From NCBI RefSeq assembly GCF_002078605.1, contig NZ_MSJR01000001.1:1-64000 (forward strand): 64,000 bases of DNA, written 5' to 3'. This DNA comes from Salegentibacter sediminis (lineage in GTDB: Bacteria; Bacteroidota; Bacteroidia; Flavobacteriales; Flavobacteriaceae). Each line of letters begins with the position of its first letter. Positions within the stretch are counted from its first letter, which is position 1. The translations under genes were made by a program, and so were the position numbers. Under the pieces are notes generated by a model that ran no database searches, was not told the origin of the DNA, and saw nothing but the letters and a program-made list of their open reading frames with translations. Positions 33,499 through 43,035 of this stretch are shown here, one piece after another.

Positions 33499-34623
33499 AT
33501 GGGATTACTATTATTTTATGCTTTTATTTCCATTTTCTTTTCCTTTCTCTGTTCAGTCCTGGAAGCTGCTCTTCTAAGTTTTACACCTTCTTATATTAAA
33601 ATTAAAAAACAGGAAGGAAAAACCTATGCTGATACCCTTGCGCATTTCAAACAGGATATAGACCGCCCCTTGATTGCGATTTTAACGGTTAATACTGTTG
33701 CCCATACCGTTGGAGCAATACTCGTGGGGGTACAGGCCGAGAAAACATTTGGGGACGGGAACAATTCTGTAGGGATTGTTTCGGCAATTATGACCCTCGC
33801 TATTTTAATCCTTTCTGAAATTATTCCGAAAACCATAGGAGCAACCTATTGGCAAAAGTTAGGAAGTTTTACGGCAAACTCTTTAAAACTTATGATTTTC
33901 CCTCTTAAATATACCGGGATACTTTGGCTTATGATGCTCACCACAAAATTAATAGGAAAATCGGCCCACGTAAGTTCCATGAGCCGGGAAGAATTTGCGG
34001 CAATTACCGATGCAGCAAAGGAGGAAGGGGTTTTTGAGGAAAGTGAAACTACCGTAATCAAGAATTTACTGGTTTTTAAATCGGTGGAGGCTAAAGATGT
34101 GATGACCCCATACTCTGTTGCCGTTACCGAAGATGAAGACACTTCTATCGCAGATTTTCATCAAAGTCACCGAAACCTTAAATTTTCCCGAATTCCCATC
34201 TACAAAGCGAAACCCAATAATATTACAGGATTCATCCTTAAGGATGATGTACTTGAAGAAATAATAAATGAAAAAGGAGAAGAACCTTTAAGCATTTTAA
34301 AAAGAGAAGTCTTTATGACTCCTGCTAACACCCCCATACCTGAATTATTCGAAAAATTTATTCAGCATAGAGGCCATATAACTATGGTAGTAGATGAATA
34401 TGGGAACACCGTAGGCCTGGTCACTATGGAAGATATCATAGAAACCTTGCTGGGGCTTGAAATAATGGATGAGAGCGACAGCATAGAAGACATGCAGCTG
34501 CTTGCCCGTCAAAACTGGGAACGTCGCGCAAAACGACTGGGATTGATTAAGCGCGAGGAGGAACAAGATAAAAAAGATGATGAAGATACATCTAAAGACT
34601 CCACTGGGAATAGCCAGGATTAG
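33499..34623 (+). CDS. CNNM/CBS-domain transporter (hemolysin C-like, CorB family)
   Basis: 374 aa. N-terminal CNNM (DUF21) membrane domain with 3-4 helices (FLCSVLEAALLSFTPSYIK, AIMTLAILILSEIIPKTIG), then a CBS pair (about 200-325, VMTPYSVAVTEDED; RIPIYKAKPNNITGFI). The acidic C-terminal tail EEEQDKKDDEDTSKDS has no corresponding CorC_HlyC domain, so this is the short form. Likely Mg or divalent-cation efflux. Its last 47 nt overlap the next gene in the +1 frame. Confidence 0.9.
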   Translation: MGLLLFYAFISIFFSFLCSVLEAALLSFTPSYIKIKKQEGKTYADTLAHFKQDIDRPLIAILTVNTVAHTVGAILVGVQAEKTFGDGNNSVGIVSAIMTLAILILSEIIPKTIGATYWQKLGSFTANSLKLMIFPLKYTGILWLMMLTTKLIGKSAHVSSMSREEFAAITDAAKEEGVFEESETTVIKNLLVFKSVEAKDVMTPYSVAVTEDEDTSIADFHQSHRNLKFSRIPIYKAKPNNITGFILKDDVLEEIINEKGEEPLSILKREVFMTPANTPIPELFEKFIQHRGHITMVVDEYGNTVGLVTMEDIIETLLGLEIMDESDSIEDMQLLARQNWERRAKRLGLIKREEEQDKKDDEDTSKDSTGNSQD

Positions 34624-35050
34624 AGGGAGTGAAGAAGGCGTTTCAGAAATAAAAATTCTCGATGAAACCCCGCAACCTACTTCTGAAATTCCAGATTATC
34701 TATTGCCGGTTGTAGAACAGCTTGAGGCCTATTTTAGAGGTGAGTTAAAAGCCTTCCATTTGAAGCTCGATTTAGAAGGGACCGAGTTCCAGAAGAAGGT
34801 TTGGCGTGCCCTGTTGGAAATTCCCCATGGAAAAACAGTGTCTTATTTAGAACTATCGAAACAGCTTGGTGATATTAAAGCTATAAGAGCCGTGGCCTCG
34901 GCCAACGGCAAGAATCCGGTTTGGATCCTGGTGCCCTGTCACAGGGTAATAGGCAGCGACGGCTCCTTAACCGGGTATGCCGGGGGAATTCCCCGTAAGA
35001 AATGGCTATTGGAACACGAAGGCGTTTTAACACAAAAAAGTCTTTTTTAA
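34577..35050 (+). CDS. ogt: O6-methylguanine-DNA methyltransferase
   Basis: 157 aa. The active-site Cys is in LVPCHRVIGSDGSLTGYAGG, with the DNA-binding helix AIRAVASANGKNPV before it. Directly reverses O6-alkylguanine by transfer to its Cys. The start at 34577 or 34580 lies 47 or 44 nt inside the CNNM gene, in another frame; the N-terminal strand MKIHLKTPLGIARI fits the family, which supports this start. No Ada regulatory domain, so it is the constitutive type. Confidence 0.93.
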   Translation: MMKIHLKTPLGIARIRGSEEGVSEIKILDETPQPTSEIPDYLLPVVEQLEAYFRGELKAFHLKLDLEGTEFQKKVWRALLEIPHGKTVSYLELSKQLGDIKAIRAVASANGKNPVWILVPCHRVIGSDGSLTGYAGGIPRKKWLLEHEGVLTQKSLF

Positions 35051-35063
35051 ATATGTGATTGAC

Positions 35064-36209
35064 ATGAAGAAGTTTCTAAGAATTCTTGGTATTAGCCTGG
35101 CGATATTGTTGTTGGGCCTTGTTCTTCTCTATATCTTCAATTATGAATATGTTTTAAGAGCGGCCAGAATCACCTATTTAAACGGACATAATTCAGCTTT
35201 TATCGCCGACTATCATGCCTTCGACAACAGAATTATTGAAGCCGCCGATAACGGCCAGGAATGGCCCAAACACCCTGATTATAATTCAGAAGAAGCTACC
35301 GAAGCTTTGGAAAAAATAAATAAAGAATTAAAAACCGTGTCTTTTTTAATGATAAAGAATGATAGTATATGGTTTGAAAAATATTACCAGGATTACACCC
35401 CCGCCATCAGGTCTAACTCCTTTTCGATGGCGAAAAGTATTGTAGTAGCCATGGTAGGTAAAGCTATTATGCAGGGGCATATTGAAAGTCTGGATCAACC
35501 GGTAGCCGATTTTTTCCCTCAATTTGATAAAGAACTTAAAGTGGGTGACCTGGCCTCGATGGCGTCAGGGCTAAACTGGGAGGAGAATTACTACAATCCC
35601 TTTGGAATGACGGCCAGAGCTTATTATGGCAATGATCTTAAAAAACAAATCCTGAAGCTCAAGGTCACCGAAACCCCGGGAGAAGCGTTTAAATATTTAA
35701 GCGGAAATACCCAGTTGCTGGCTATGGTATTGGAAAAAGCTACCGGAGAAAACCTCTCTGATTATCTAAGTGGGAATTTCTGGGAACCCATGGGAATGCA
35801 AAGCAACGCTTTCTGGCAACTAGACAGCGAAAAATACGGCATGGAAAAAGCTTTTTGCTGCATTGCTTCCAATGCCCGTGATTTTGCCCGCTTCGGCAAA
35901 TTGTTTAAGGATAAAGGCACCTGGAACGGTCAAACCCTGCTGGATTCCAGCTTTATTGAAAGAATGACGCAGGCTCGCTTTGAAGAGAGCCCGGAATACG
36001 GCTATGGATTATGGTTAACCAATTACAGGGAAAAAGAAATCTTTTATATGCGGGGGGTGCACGGTCAATATGTGATCGTGATTCCTGAAGATGAACTGGT
36101 GATCGTAAGATTAGGAGAAAAATTTATCAGAAAAGATGATGAAAAGCATTATCCCGATTTTTTCAGGTATATTGATGAAACTTATAAAATGTTAGAAGAT
36201 GCTTCATAA
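35064..36209 (+). CDS. Serine hydrolase, beta-lactamase/class C-like fold
   Basis: 381 aa from ATG 35064; GTG 35055 is possible. N-terminal membrane anchor (about 3-24, LGISLAILLLGLVLLYI), then a class C-like catalytic domain with SxxK in NSFSMAKSIVV, where Ser is the nucleophile, and a late Gly-rich MRGVHGQYVIV that corresponds to the KTG-like strand. The Tyr motif is in YLSGNT. This family contains esterases and D-aminopeptidases as well as peptidases; the substrate is unknown. Its stop overlaps the exonuclease gene by 11 nt. Confidence 0.9.
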   Translation: MKKFLRILGISLAILLLGLVLLYIFNYEYVLRAARITYLNGHNSAFIADYHAFDNRIIEAADNGQEWPKHPDYNSEEATEALEKINKELKTVSFLMIKNDSIWFEKYYQDYTPAIRSNSFSMAKSIVVAMVGKAIMQGHIESLDQPVADFFPQFDKELKVGDLASMASGLNWEENYYNPFGMTARAYYGNDLKKQILKLKVTETPGEAFKYLSGNTQLLAMVLEKATGENLSDYLSGNFWEPMGMQSNAFWQLDSEKYGMEKAFCCIASNARDFARFGKLFKDKGTWNGQTLLDSSFIERMTQARFEESPEYGYGLWLTNYREKEIFYMRGVHGQYVIVIPEDELVIVRLGEKFIRKDDEKHYPDFFRYIDETYKMLEDAS

Positions 36210-36912
36210 GATAAATCTGGAAAACATACTTTTTCTCGATATAGAAACTGTTCCCGAAACTGCCTCCTTCAACGAGTTAAGCGAGGAGAAAAAGATTTTG
36301 TGGGAGGATAAAACCCAATACCAACGTAAAGAGGAATATACCCCGGAAGAATTTTACGACAGGGCAGGAATTTGGGCAGAATTTGGCAAAATCGTATGTA
36401 TATCGGTGGGGTTTTTCAATTATAAAAATGAAGAGCGCAACTTCAGGATAACCACCTTTAGCGGCGAAGAAAAACAATTGCTTAAAGATTTTAGTGAGCT
36501 ATTGAAAGGACATTTTTTTCAACCTTATCATTTGTTATGTGCCCATAACGGGAAGGAATTCGATTTTCCCTTTATAGCACGAAGAATGCTCATCCACAAT
36601 CTGCCGCTTCCATCTAAACTAAATCTCTTCGGAAAGAAGCCCTGGGAGGTCCCTCATCTTGATACTCTTGAGCTATGGAAATTCGGGGATTATAAACATT
36701 TTACTTCTTTGAAGTTACTCACTAATATTCTTGGGATTCCCTCCCCAAAAGACGACATAACCGGCAGCGATGTGTGCAAGGTTTTTTATGAAGAAAACGA
36801 TCCACAAAGAATAATTACCTATTGCGAAAAAGATGTGGTGGCCATCGCCCAGATCATTCTTAAATTCAGACAGGAAAAATTACTTGAAGAATCGGAAGTT
36901 ATTTCGGTTTAA
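36199..36912 (+). CDS. DEDDy 3'-5' exonuclease (PolB-like)
   Basis: 237 aa. The three exonuclease motifs are visible: ExoI LFLDIETVPE (Asp/Glu), ExoII LLCAHNGKEFDFPFI (Asp), ExoIII ITYCEKDVVA (Tyr and Asp). This is the DNA_pol_B_exo2 pattern, a stand-alone RNase-H-fold exonuclease found in Bacteroidota and others, probably acting on single-stranded DNA; precise function is unknown. ATG lies 11 nt inside the serine hydrolase gene, which suggests translational coupling. Confidence 0.88.
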   Translation: MLHKINLENILFLDIETVPETASFNELSEEKKILWEDKTQYQRKEEYTPEEFYDRAGIWAEFGKIVCISVGFFNYKNEERNFRITTFSGEEKQLLKDFSELLKGHFFQPYHLLCAHNGKEFDFPFIARRMLIHNLPLPSKLNLFGKKPWEVPHLDTLELWKFGDYKHFTSLKLLTNILGIPSPKDDITGSDVCKVFYEENDPQRIITYCEKDVVAIAQIILKFRQEKLLEESEVISV

Positions 36913-37051
36913 TCCGAAGAGACTTCAATCTTATTCCGCTAAACTTCAGTTAAAACACCCCATTTACCTCTTTAAAAATTTGTAACTTTAAGATGGCTGA
37001 TTTTTATGAGAACTTCGGCGATTAAATATTCTAACCAAAAACCCGAAAATT

Positions 37052-37417
37052 ATGTATTTATACGTAGAAATGTGGAACGTTACCCGAAAATGGCTGGACC
37101 TTTCCACCGAAGAGCGGCGCAATGTTTTTAATAAAATGGAAGATAGAATATCTGAAATGAAGTCTCGTGGCGTAAAAAACCTTGGCTGGGCCCGAAACGA
37201 TGAACATACCCCTTACCGCAGCGACTACCGTTATATGACGGTTTGGGAAATGCCTTCAAAAAAAGAAGTGAAAATGTTGGAAGAAAACTTAACAGATGCT
37301 GGTTGGTATAATTATTTTTCACAAGCTAATTCAAGAGGGGAGGTAATATCCCGTGAAGAGGCCATGGAATTCTTAATCAATATCAAGGAAACATCTACCT
37401 CTTTTCTCGATTCCTGA
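37052..37417 (+). CDS. Unknown small protein (dimeric barrel-like)
   Basis: 121 aa, soluble. Pattern MYLYVEMWNVTRKWLDLS then a helix (EERRNVFNKMEDRISEMKSRG), then YMTVWEMPSKKEVKMLEENL, which resembles the beta-alpha-beta of small dimeric alpha/beta-barrel proteins. It may belong to DUF6616, but I am unsure. A weak TAACTTTA -7-like box lies upstream, near 36981. A long inverted repeat separates it from the convergent CoA-transferase genes. Confidence 0.6.
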   Translation: MYLYVEMWNVTRKWLDLSTEERRNVFNKMEDRISEMKSRGVKNLGWARNDEHTPYRSDYRYMTVWEMPSKKEVKMLEENLTDAGWYNYFSQANSRGEVISREEAMEFLINIKETSTSFLDS

Positions 37418-37423
37418 AAAAAA

Positions 37424-37475
37424 TAACTGTCTGAAAAATTCCCTGAATTCCGGTTCTGAATTTTTCAGACAGTTA
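37424..37475. terminator. Bidirectional terminator, perfect 18-bp inverted repeat
   Basis: TAACTGTCTGAAAAATTC (37424-37441) is the exact reverse complement of 37458-37475; loop 16 nt. It lies between two convergent genes. On the minus strand it is followed by seven T (A-run 37417-37423 region), so it best serves the scoA-scoB operon and probably also the plus-strand gene. Confidence 0.8.
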
Positions 37476-37481
37476 CCACTA

Positions 37482-38138
37482 TTATAATTTCATTTCAGGA
37501 ATATCTCCTTCTACAATTAATTTGCCTTCCGTGGCTTGTTCTATTTCTGCTACACTTACGCCGGGAGCTCTTTCCAAAAGTTTAAACCCATCTTTAGTGA
37601 CTTCTATGACTGCAAGATTGGTCACGATTTTTGTTACACAACCTACGCCGGTAAGGGGCAAAGTACAACGTTTCAGCAATTTAGATTGCCCTGCCTTATT
37701 GGTATGCATCATGGCCACGATAATATTATCGGCGCTGGCCACCAGGTCCATAGCTCCTCCCATACCCTTTACCATTTTACCCGGAATCTTCCAGTTGGCG
37801 ATGTCGCCGTTTTCGGCAACTTCCATCGCCCCAAGGATGGTTAAATGCACATGTTTCCCCCTAATCATTCCAAAACTCATCGCTGAATCAAAAAAACTGG
37901 CTCCGGGAAGTGCTGTAATAGTTTGTTTACCTGCATTTATAAGATCGGGATCTTCTTCGCCTTCAAAAGGAAAAGGCCCCATTCCTAAGATTCCATTCTC
38001 ACTCTGAAATTCTACTTCTATATCATCGCGTACAAAATTGGCCACCAGGGTTGGAATACCAATTCCCAGGTTGACATAGTAGCCGTCCTTAACCTCTTTT
38101 GCAATACGTTGTGCTATTCCGTTTTTATCTAATGCCAT
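37482..38138 (-). CDS. scoB: 3-oxoacid CoA-transferase subunit B
   Basis: 218 aa. The catalytic Glu is in FQSENGILGMGPFP, and PGASFFDSAMSFGMIRGKHVHL and NWKIPGKMVKGMGGAMDLV are typical of succinyl-CoA:3-ketoacid transferase subunit B. Moves CoA between succinyl-CoA and acetoacetate (or a similar pair) for ketone or branched-chain acid use. Two bases separate it from scoA, and it ends at a strong inverted repeat. Confidence 0.94.
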   Translation of the reverse strand: MALDKNGIAQRIAKEVKDGYYVNLGIGIPTLVANFVRDDIEVEFQSENGILGMGPFPFEGEEDPDLINAGKQTITALPGASFFDSAMSFGMIRGKHVHLTILGAMEVAENGDIANWKIPGKMVKGMGGAMDLVASADNIIVAMMHTNKAGQSKLLKRCTLPLTGVGCVTKIVTNLAVIEVTKDGFKLLERAPGVSVAEIEQATEGKLIVEGDIPEMKL

Positions 38139-38140
38139 AT

Positions 38141-38842
38141 TTATGATTTTTGTCTAAACGTGCGCTGTTCAATTCTTTTTTCGTAGTTTTTCCCTTCAAA
38201 GACCCTTTGCACGAAAATCCCTGGAATATGAATCTCATTTGGATCAAGTTCTCCGGGTTCTACGAGTTCTTCAACTTCTGCAACCGTGATTTTAGCTGAG
38301 CCGCACATTACCGGATTAAAATTTCTTGCTGTTCCTTTAAAGATCAGGTTCCCGGCTTTATCCCCTTTCCAGGCTTTCACGAAAGCAAAATCGGCTTTAA
38401 AGGCTCTTTCCAGCACGTACATTTTTCCGTCGAATTCACGAATTTCCTTGCCTTCTGCAACCTCAGTTCCGTATCCTGCGGGAGTAAAAATAGCAGGAAA
38501 ACCCTGTTGAGCAGCCTGGCATCTCGCAGCCAGAGTTCCCTGCGGAATCAGCTCTACATCGAGTTCCTCACTAAGCATCTGCCGTTCAAATTCTTCGTTC
38601 TCCCCCACATAGGAAGAAACCATTTTTTTGATTTGTTTTTTGTGAAGCAATAAACCCAGGCCAAAATCGTCTACCCCGGCATTATTGGAAATACAGGTAA
38701 GTTCTTTAATATTTAAGCGAACAAGTTCTGAAATTGCGTTTTCAGGAATTCCCGAAAGGCCAAAGCCCCCAAGCATAAAAGTCATGCCGTCTTCAACACC
38801 CTTTAGGGCCTCCTGAACATTCTCTACAGTTTTTCGAATCAT
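38141..38842 (-). CDS. scoA: 3-oxoacid CoA-transferase subunit A
   Basis: 233 aa. Opens with [20 protein letters not shown] and later has the family block [16 protein letters not shown] and [19 protein letters not shown]. Subunit A of the heterodimeric transferase; the catalytic Glu is in subunit B. A hairpin CGGTA/TACCG (38844-38859) lies immediately upstream of the ATG and may affect translation. Confidence 0.94.
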   Translation of the reverse strand: MIRKTVENVQEALKGVEDGMTFMLGGFGLSGIPENAISELVRLNIKELTCISNNAGVDDFGLGLLLHKKQIKKMVSSYVGENEEFERQMLSEELDVELIPQGTLAARCQAAQQGFPAIFTPAGYGTEVAEGKEIREFDGKMYVLERAFKADFAFVKAWKGDKAGNLIFKGTARNFNPVMCGSAKITVAEVEELVEPGELDPNEIHIPGIFVQRVFEGKNYEKRIEQRTFRQKS

Positions 38843-38947
38843 CGGTATAATTTTACCGAAAAATACGAAAATTAACCGCTAAGGGCAATGCTTTTGCGGC
38901 CTTAAATTATCTTATTCAGAATAATTTCAGGGAAAATTTATTGAATC

Positions 38948-41260
38948 TTAAAAATCAAGCTCATCAGGAAGGCTTTCTGAATTTTGTCGGTTTTCCTGTT
39001 TATAGTTTTCACAATTAACCTCTATAGAAAGATTCTCTGGCCTCGGAAAATCTTCCTGGGAAATCTCTAATTCCTCGTCGGCATACAGATCTTTCATATA
39101 CATGCCCCAAATGGGCAAAGCCATAGTAGCACCCTGGCCATAAGTTATAGTAGGAAAGTGCACCGAACGATCTTCAGCACCAACCCATACCCCGGTTACC
39201 AGATTAGGCACAATTCCCATAAACCAACCATCACTCTGGTTTTGGGTGGTACCCGTTTTTCCCGCAATGGGATTTTTAAAATCATAAGGATAACCAGTTA
39301 CCCCACGTTTGTAATGTTCGAGGTCTTTGGCATAAGTACCTCGTAAACGCACTCCAGAGCCATACTGGGTTACCCCTTCTAAAAGATTTACCGTGATATA
39401 GGCAGCCTCTTTACTAAGCACGTCGCGGGTTTCCGGAACGTTCTGGTAAAGCATAGTCCCATTTTTATCTTCAATACGGTTTACAATAACCGGCTTGATA
39501 TAAACCCCTTCATTGGCGAAGGTACTGTAGGCCGAAACCATCTCAAACAAACTCATATCCTCAGTCCCCAAGGCAATTGCAGGTCCTGTAGAAAAGTTTT
39601 CGGTATCAATCCCAAGTTTACGAACCAGGTCCACTACAGGCCCCGGCCCCGTCTTATCAATAAGCCTGGCCGTAACAGTATTCACCGATTTTGCCAGGGC
39701 ATTTTTCAGGGAGATCATCCCTTCATATTCATCACCCACATTTCTTGGAGACCAGTCCTTGATATTCCCGTATTTACCAGCTTCAATAGTAAAAGGATTA
39801 AGCGGTAAGGTATCACAAGGCGAAAGTTTTAACTGGTCTATAGCCGTAGCATACACAAATGGTTTAAAAGTAGAACCAACCTGTCTTTTTCCCTGTTTAA
39901 CATGGTCGTACTTAAAATGCTTAAAGTTGGTGCCACCCACCCAGGCTTTTACCTCTCCCGATTGGGGCGTCATAGACATTAACCCTGCCTGCAAGAAACC
40001 TTTATAATAAAAAATGGAATCTTTTGGGGTCATAACGGTGTCCTTAGTACCATTCCAGCTAAACACCCTCATTTTTCTTTCCTTATCAAAAGAGGCCAGG
40101 ATTTCTTCCTCCGATTTTCCCTGCGCTTCCATTTCTTTCCAGCGTACCGAGCGATGCATGGCGCTTCTCACAATTCTGTTAACCTCATCCTGGCTAATAT
40201 CTCTGAAAGGAGCTGTTTTATTATTTTCATTTTGACGGTCGAATTCTTTCTGAAGATGGGAAATATGTTTTTTCACAGCTTCTTCGGCATACTCCTGCAT
40301 TTTTGAATCTATGCTGGTATATATTTTAAGTCCGTCGCGGTAAATATTGTATTCTGTGCCGTCTGGTTTTGGATTTTTCTTAATCCAGTCTTTCATAAAG
40401 CCCTGAAGATAAACCCTAAAATATGTTGCCATACCCTCATCGTGGCCTTCCGGTGAGAAATCGAGGTTTAGAGGGAGTTTCTGCAGCGAATCCTTTTCCT
40501 TTTCTGAAAGGTATCCGTTTTTATACATCTGGACAAACACCTGGTTACGGCGTTGTTCAACCAATTCAGGTCTTCTTACCGGATTGTAAAGTGCCGCATT
40601 TTTAAGCATAGCCACCAGCACTGCAGATTCTTCTATATTCAGGTCTTTGGCTTCTTTTCCAAAATAGATTTTCGAGGCAGACCTGATTCCTACAGCCTGA
40701 TACACAAAATCATATTTATTGAAATACATCGTGATGATTTCTTCTTTGGTGTACTGCCGCTCAAGACGTGTGGCAATAATCCATTCCTTTACTTTTTGCA
40801 AAACCCTGGCCATGGGATTGTTAGAAACCTGTTCGGTAAAGAGCAGTTTAGACAGCTGTTGGGTTATGGTACTTGCGCCACCGCGTGTTCCCAGGTAAAC
40901 TGCAGCCCGAAGGGTGCCTTTAGCATCGATCCCGGCGTGTTTATAAAAACGCTCATCTTCAGTCGCGACAAGAGCTTTCACAAGGTGGTCGGGTAGATCG
41001 TCGTATTTAATTGGGGTACGATTCTCGCTGTAATACTTCCCAAGAGTTTCCCCATCAGAAGAAAAGATTTCTGTAGCGAGATTAGTTTCGGGATTTTCAA
41101 GTTCTTCAAAAGTTGGCATTTTTCCAAAAGCGCCCCAACTGGCTAGCAGAAAAATGAAAATAACAATTAATATCCCTAATCCGAAGAGGGTCCAGAACCC
41201 AAGAATGTAAGAGGATTTGCTTCGGGTAGTCTTTTGTGGTTTTTTAGGTGACTTGGCCAT
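38948..41260 (-). CDS. Penicillin-binding protein 1A
   Basis: 770 aa class A bifunctional PBP. Lys/Arg-rich N-terminus, one transmembrane helix (18-42), GT51 glycosyltransferase (about 65-245; catalytic Glu in VATEDERFYKHAG, and RGGASTITQQLSK), then a transpeptidase with SxxK in RQVGSTFKPFVYA, SxN in AKSVNTVTA and KTG in AGKTGTTQNQSDGW. Polymerises and cross-links peptidoglycan. It follows gldH with 12 bp between, so it is in the ricT-gldH-PBP1A run. Confidence 0.95.
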   Translation of the reverse strand: MAKSPKKPQKTTRSKSSYILGFWTLFGLGILIVIFIFLLASWGAFGKMPTFEELENPETNLATEIFSSDGETLGKYYSENRTPIKYDDLPDHLVKALVATEDERFYKHAGIDAKGTLRAAVYLGTRGGASTITQQLSKLLFTEQVSNNPMARVLQKVKEWIIATRLERQYTKEEIITMYFNKYDFVYQAVGIRSASKIYFGKEAKDLNIEESAVLVAMLKNAALYNPVRRPELVEQRRNQVFVQMYKNGYLSEKEKDSLQKLPLNLDFSPEGHDEGMATYFRVYLQGFMKDWIKKNPKPDGTEYNIYRDGLKIYTSIDSKMQEYAEEAVKKHISHLQKEFDRQNENNKTAPFRDISQDEVNRIVRSAMHRSVRWKEMEAQGKSEEEILASFDKERKMRVFSWNGTKDTVMTPKDSIFYYKGFLQAGLMSMTPQSGEVKAWVGGTNFKHFKYDHVKQGKRQVGSTFKPFVYATAIDQLKLSPCDTLPLNPFTIEAGKYGNIKDWSPRNVGDEYEGMISLKNALAKSVNTVTARLIDKTGPGPVVDLVRKLGIDTENFSTGPAIALGTEDMSLFEMVSAYSTFANEGVYIKPVIVNRIEDKNGTMLYQNVPETRDVLSKEAAYITVNLLEGVTQYGSGVRLRGTYAKDLEHYKRGVTGYPYDFKNPIAGKTGTTQNQSDGWFMGIVPNLVTGVWVGAEDRSVHFPTITYGQGATMALPIWGMYMKDLYADEELEISQEDFPRPENLSIEVNCENYKQENRQNSESLPDELDF

Positions 41261-41272
41261 TTTATGCTGAAG

Positions 41273-41764
41273 TTATTCTGAAGTGTTTTCTATTCTGAAG
41301 CCAACGTGTGTGATTCCCCGTAGGTTGTCTATTCCGTCTACCTCGCCGTTTTTACGCATAGCGTGTCTAATATGTACCTGATATTTGCCCGGTTCATCAA
41401 AACGAACATTTTCCTTATACCAGAGTTTGTTTTCCTTTACATCACCAAAACCCTTGCCAAGCCATTCGCCCGAAGGTGTTGCCATCTCATATTCAAGAGT
41501 GTCGGTGATCACTTTTCCCTGCGGAAACCTAATTTCGGTTATCAGGAACAGGTTACTATAATTAAAATCGTTGTTATTTCTAATATTGATAAATAAATTA
41601 TACGACCTAAGGGAATCTATTTTACCCAATTCAAAATTTATAACCGAGTCTTTATGCCACTCCCCTTTTACGGGCTTGTAATCATCAAAAACCCGTTTTT
41701 TATCACAACCGGCAAACATGCTAAAAACAAGTAATACTATTAAAAAAACGCTTATTTTATGCAT
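41273..41764 (-). CDS. gldH: Gliding motility lipoprotein GldH
   Basis: 163 aa. Lipobox FAGCDKK near residue 20, then a beta-rich domain with LRSYNLFINIRNNNDFNYSN and the conserved TATPSGEWLG-like ATPSGEWLGKGFGDVKENK. This is GldH, one of the lipoproteins required for gliding in Flavobacterium. It does not prove that this strain glides. ATG is 8 nt inside the ricT gene, so translation is probably coupled. Confidence 0.9.
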   Translation of the reverse strand: MHKISVFLIVLLVFSMFAGCDKKRVFDDYKPVKGEWHKDSVINFELGKIDSLRSYNLFINIRNNNDFNYSNLFLITEIRFPQGKVITDTLEYEMATPSGEWLGKGFGDVKENKLWYKENVRFDEPGKYQVHIRHAMRKNGEVDGIDNLRGITHVGFRIENTSE

Positions 41765-42917
41765 TTTTAGACGGTTTACCCTTACGCTTCTTTTTGCGGT
41801 TCTTTCCGCGTGGTTTTTTCCCTTTAGGTTTATCGAAACGCGTTAAACTGTCCTGACCAACAACATTGTTGAAGTCTGGTTGTTTTTCGGTTTCTATTAA
41901 CTGAACTTCAAATTCCTCCAGGCTGGCAACATCTTCCTTATTCTTATTGGATTGGATGATCTTATTAGCCTGCTGGGCAGTAATCTTATACCAGTTCATC
42001 CACTCCCCTTCATAGGCATACCAGAGAAAGCCCTGGAAAATATCTATTTTCTGGCAAACGGCCGTTCCTTTTTTGGTATAGAGCTTAGTATCTGTTCTGG
42101 GGAAGGCTTTAAGGGCTTCCAAATAAGTGTCCAGCTCGTAGTTAAGGCAACATTTTAGTTTACCACATTGCCCGGCAAGTTTCTGCGGATTAAGCGATAA
42201 TTGCTGGTATCTGGCCGCCGAGGTACTCACCGACCTAAAATCTGTTAACCAGGTAGAACAGCATAACTCCCTGCCACAGGAACCAATTCCCCCCAGCCTT
42301 GAAGCTTCCTGGCGAAGACCTATCTGCCGCATCTCTATACGGGTATTGAATTCGCGGGCAAATTCCTTAATTAACTGACGGAAATCTACCCTATCATCGG
42401 CGGTATAATAAAAGGTAGCTTTAGAGCCATCTCCCTGAAATTCCACATCGCTTATTTTCATGCTGAGTTTAAGCCTGATAGCGATTTCCCGGGCGCGTTT
42501 TTTAATTGCTTCTTCCCTATTACGGTATTCCTCCCAAACATCGATGTCTTTTTGGGTCGCTTTTCTGTATATTTTAAGGACCTCCTCACTGTCGGGAGCT
42601 ACTTTTTTCTTTTTCATCTGTACCCTAACCAACTCTCCAGCAAGACTTACCATTCCCACATCGTGGCCGGGCGAGGCTTCGGTGGCTACTACATCCCCCA
42701 TACTCAGGCTAAGGTTTTCGGTATTTCTAAAGAAGTGTTTTCGACCATTTTTAAATCTCACTTCTACAAAATTGAAAGCTTCTACCCCCTGAGGGAGAGA
42801 CATATTTGAGAGCCAGTCGAAAACACTGAGTTTATTGCAGGAATCTGTACCACAGGTTCCGTTATTCTTACATCCTTTAGGTTGACCGTCTTTGGTTGAG
42901 CAACTGCTGCAAGCCAT
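41757..42917 (-). CDS. ricT: RicT-like PSP1 domain protein
   Basis: 386 aa. Cys-rich N-terminus (CSSCSTKDGQPKGCKNN plus CGTDSC), PSP1 domain (about 50-270; FYYTADDRVDFRQLIKEFA; RQIGLRQEASRLGGIGSCGREL), followed by CCSTW and a cysteine pair in GQCGKLKCCLNYE that could bind an Fe-S cluster, as in RicT/YaaT. The C-terminal tail is Lys-rich and disordered. In Bacillus the Ric proteins control RNA processing; the role here is unknown. Overlaps gldH by 8 nt. Confidence 0.88.
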   Translation of the reverse strand: MACSSCSTKDGQPKGCKNNGTCGTDSCNKLSVFDWLSNMSLPQGVEAFNFVEVRFKNGRKHFFRNTENLSLSMGDVVATEASPGHDVGMVSLAGELVRVQMKKKKVAPDSEEVLKIYRKATQKDIDVWEEYRNREEAIKKRAREIAIRLKLSMKISDVEFQGDGSKATFYYTADDRVDFRQLIKEFAREFNTRIEMRQIGLRQEASRLGGIGSCGRELCCSTWLTDFRSVSTSAARYQQLSLNPQKLAGQCGKLKCCLNYELDTYLEALKAFPRTDTKLYTKKGTAVCQKIDIFQGFLWYAYEGEWMNWYKITAQQANKIIQSNKNKEDVASLEEFEVQLIETEKQPDFNNVVGQDSLTRFDKPKGKKPRGKNRKKKRKGKPSKNA

Positions 42918-43035
42918 AAATTATTTTATATATAGGAAGCCTTGCTAGTTTAGTGCTGCAGGCTTGTAGGTTTATAATTAGTTCTAAAAACGTAAATATA
43001 CCAATATTAATTGGCTCTGTTAAAAGAACGCAGGC

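Noticed and set aside
38844-38859. Hairpin CGGTA/TACCG upstream of scoA as an attenuator
   Set aside because: Only 5 bp of stem with an AT-rich loop; kept as a note and not called a feature.
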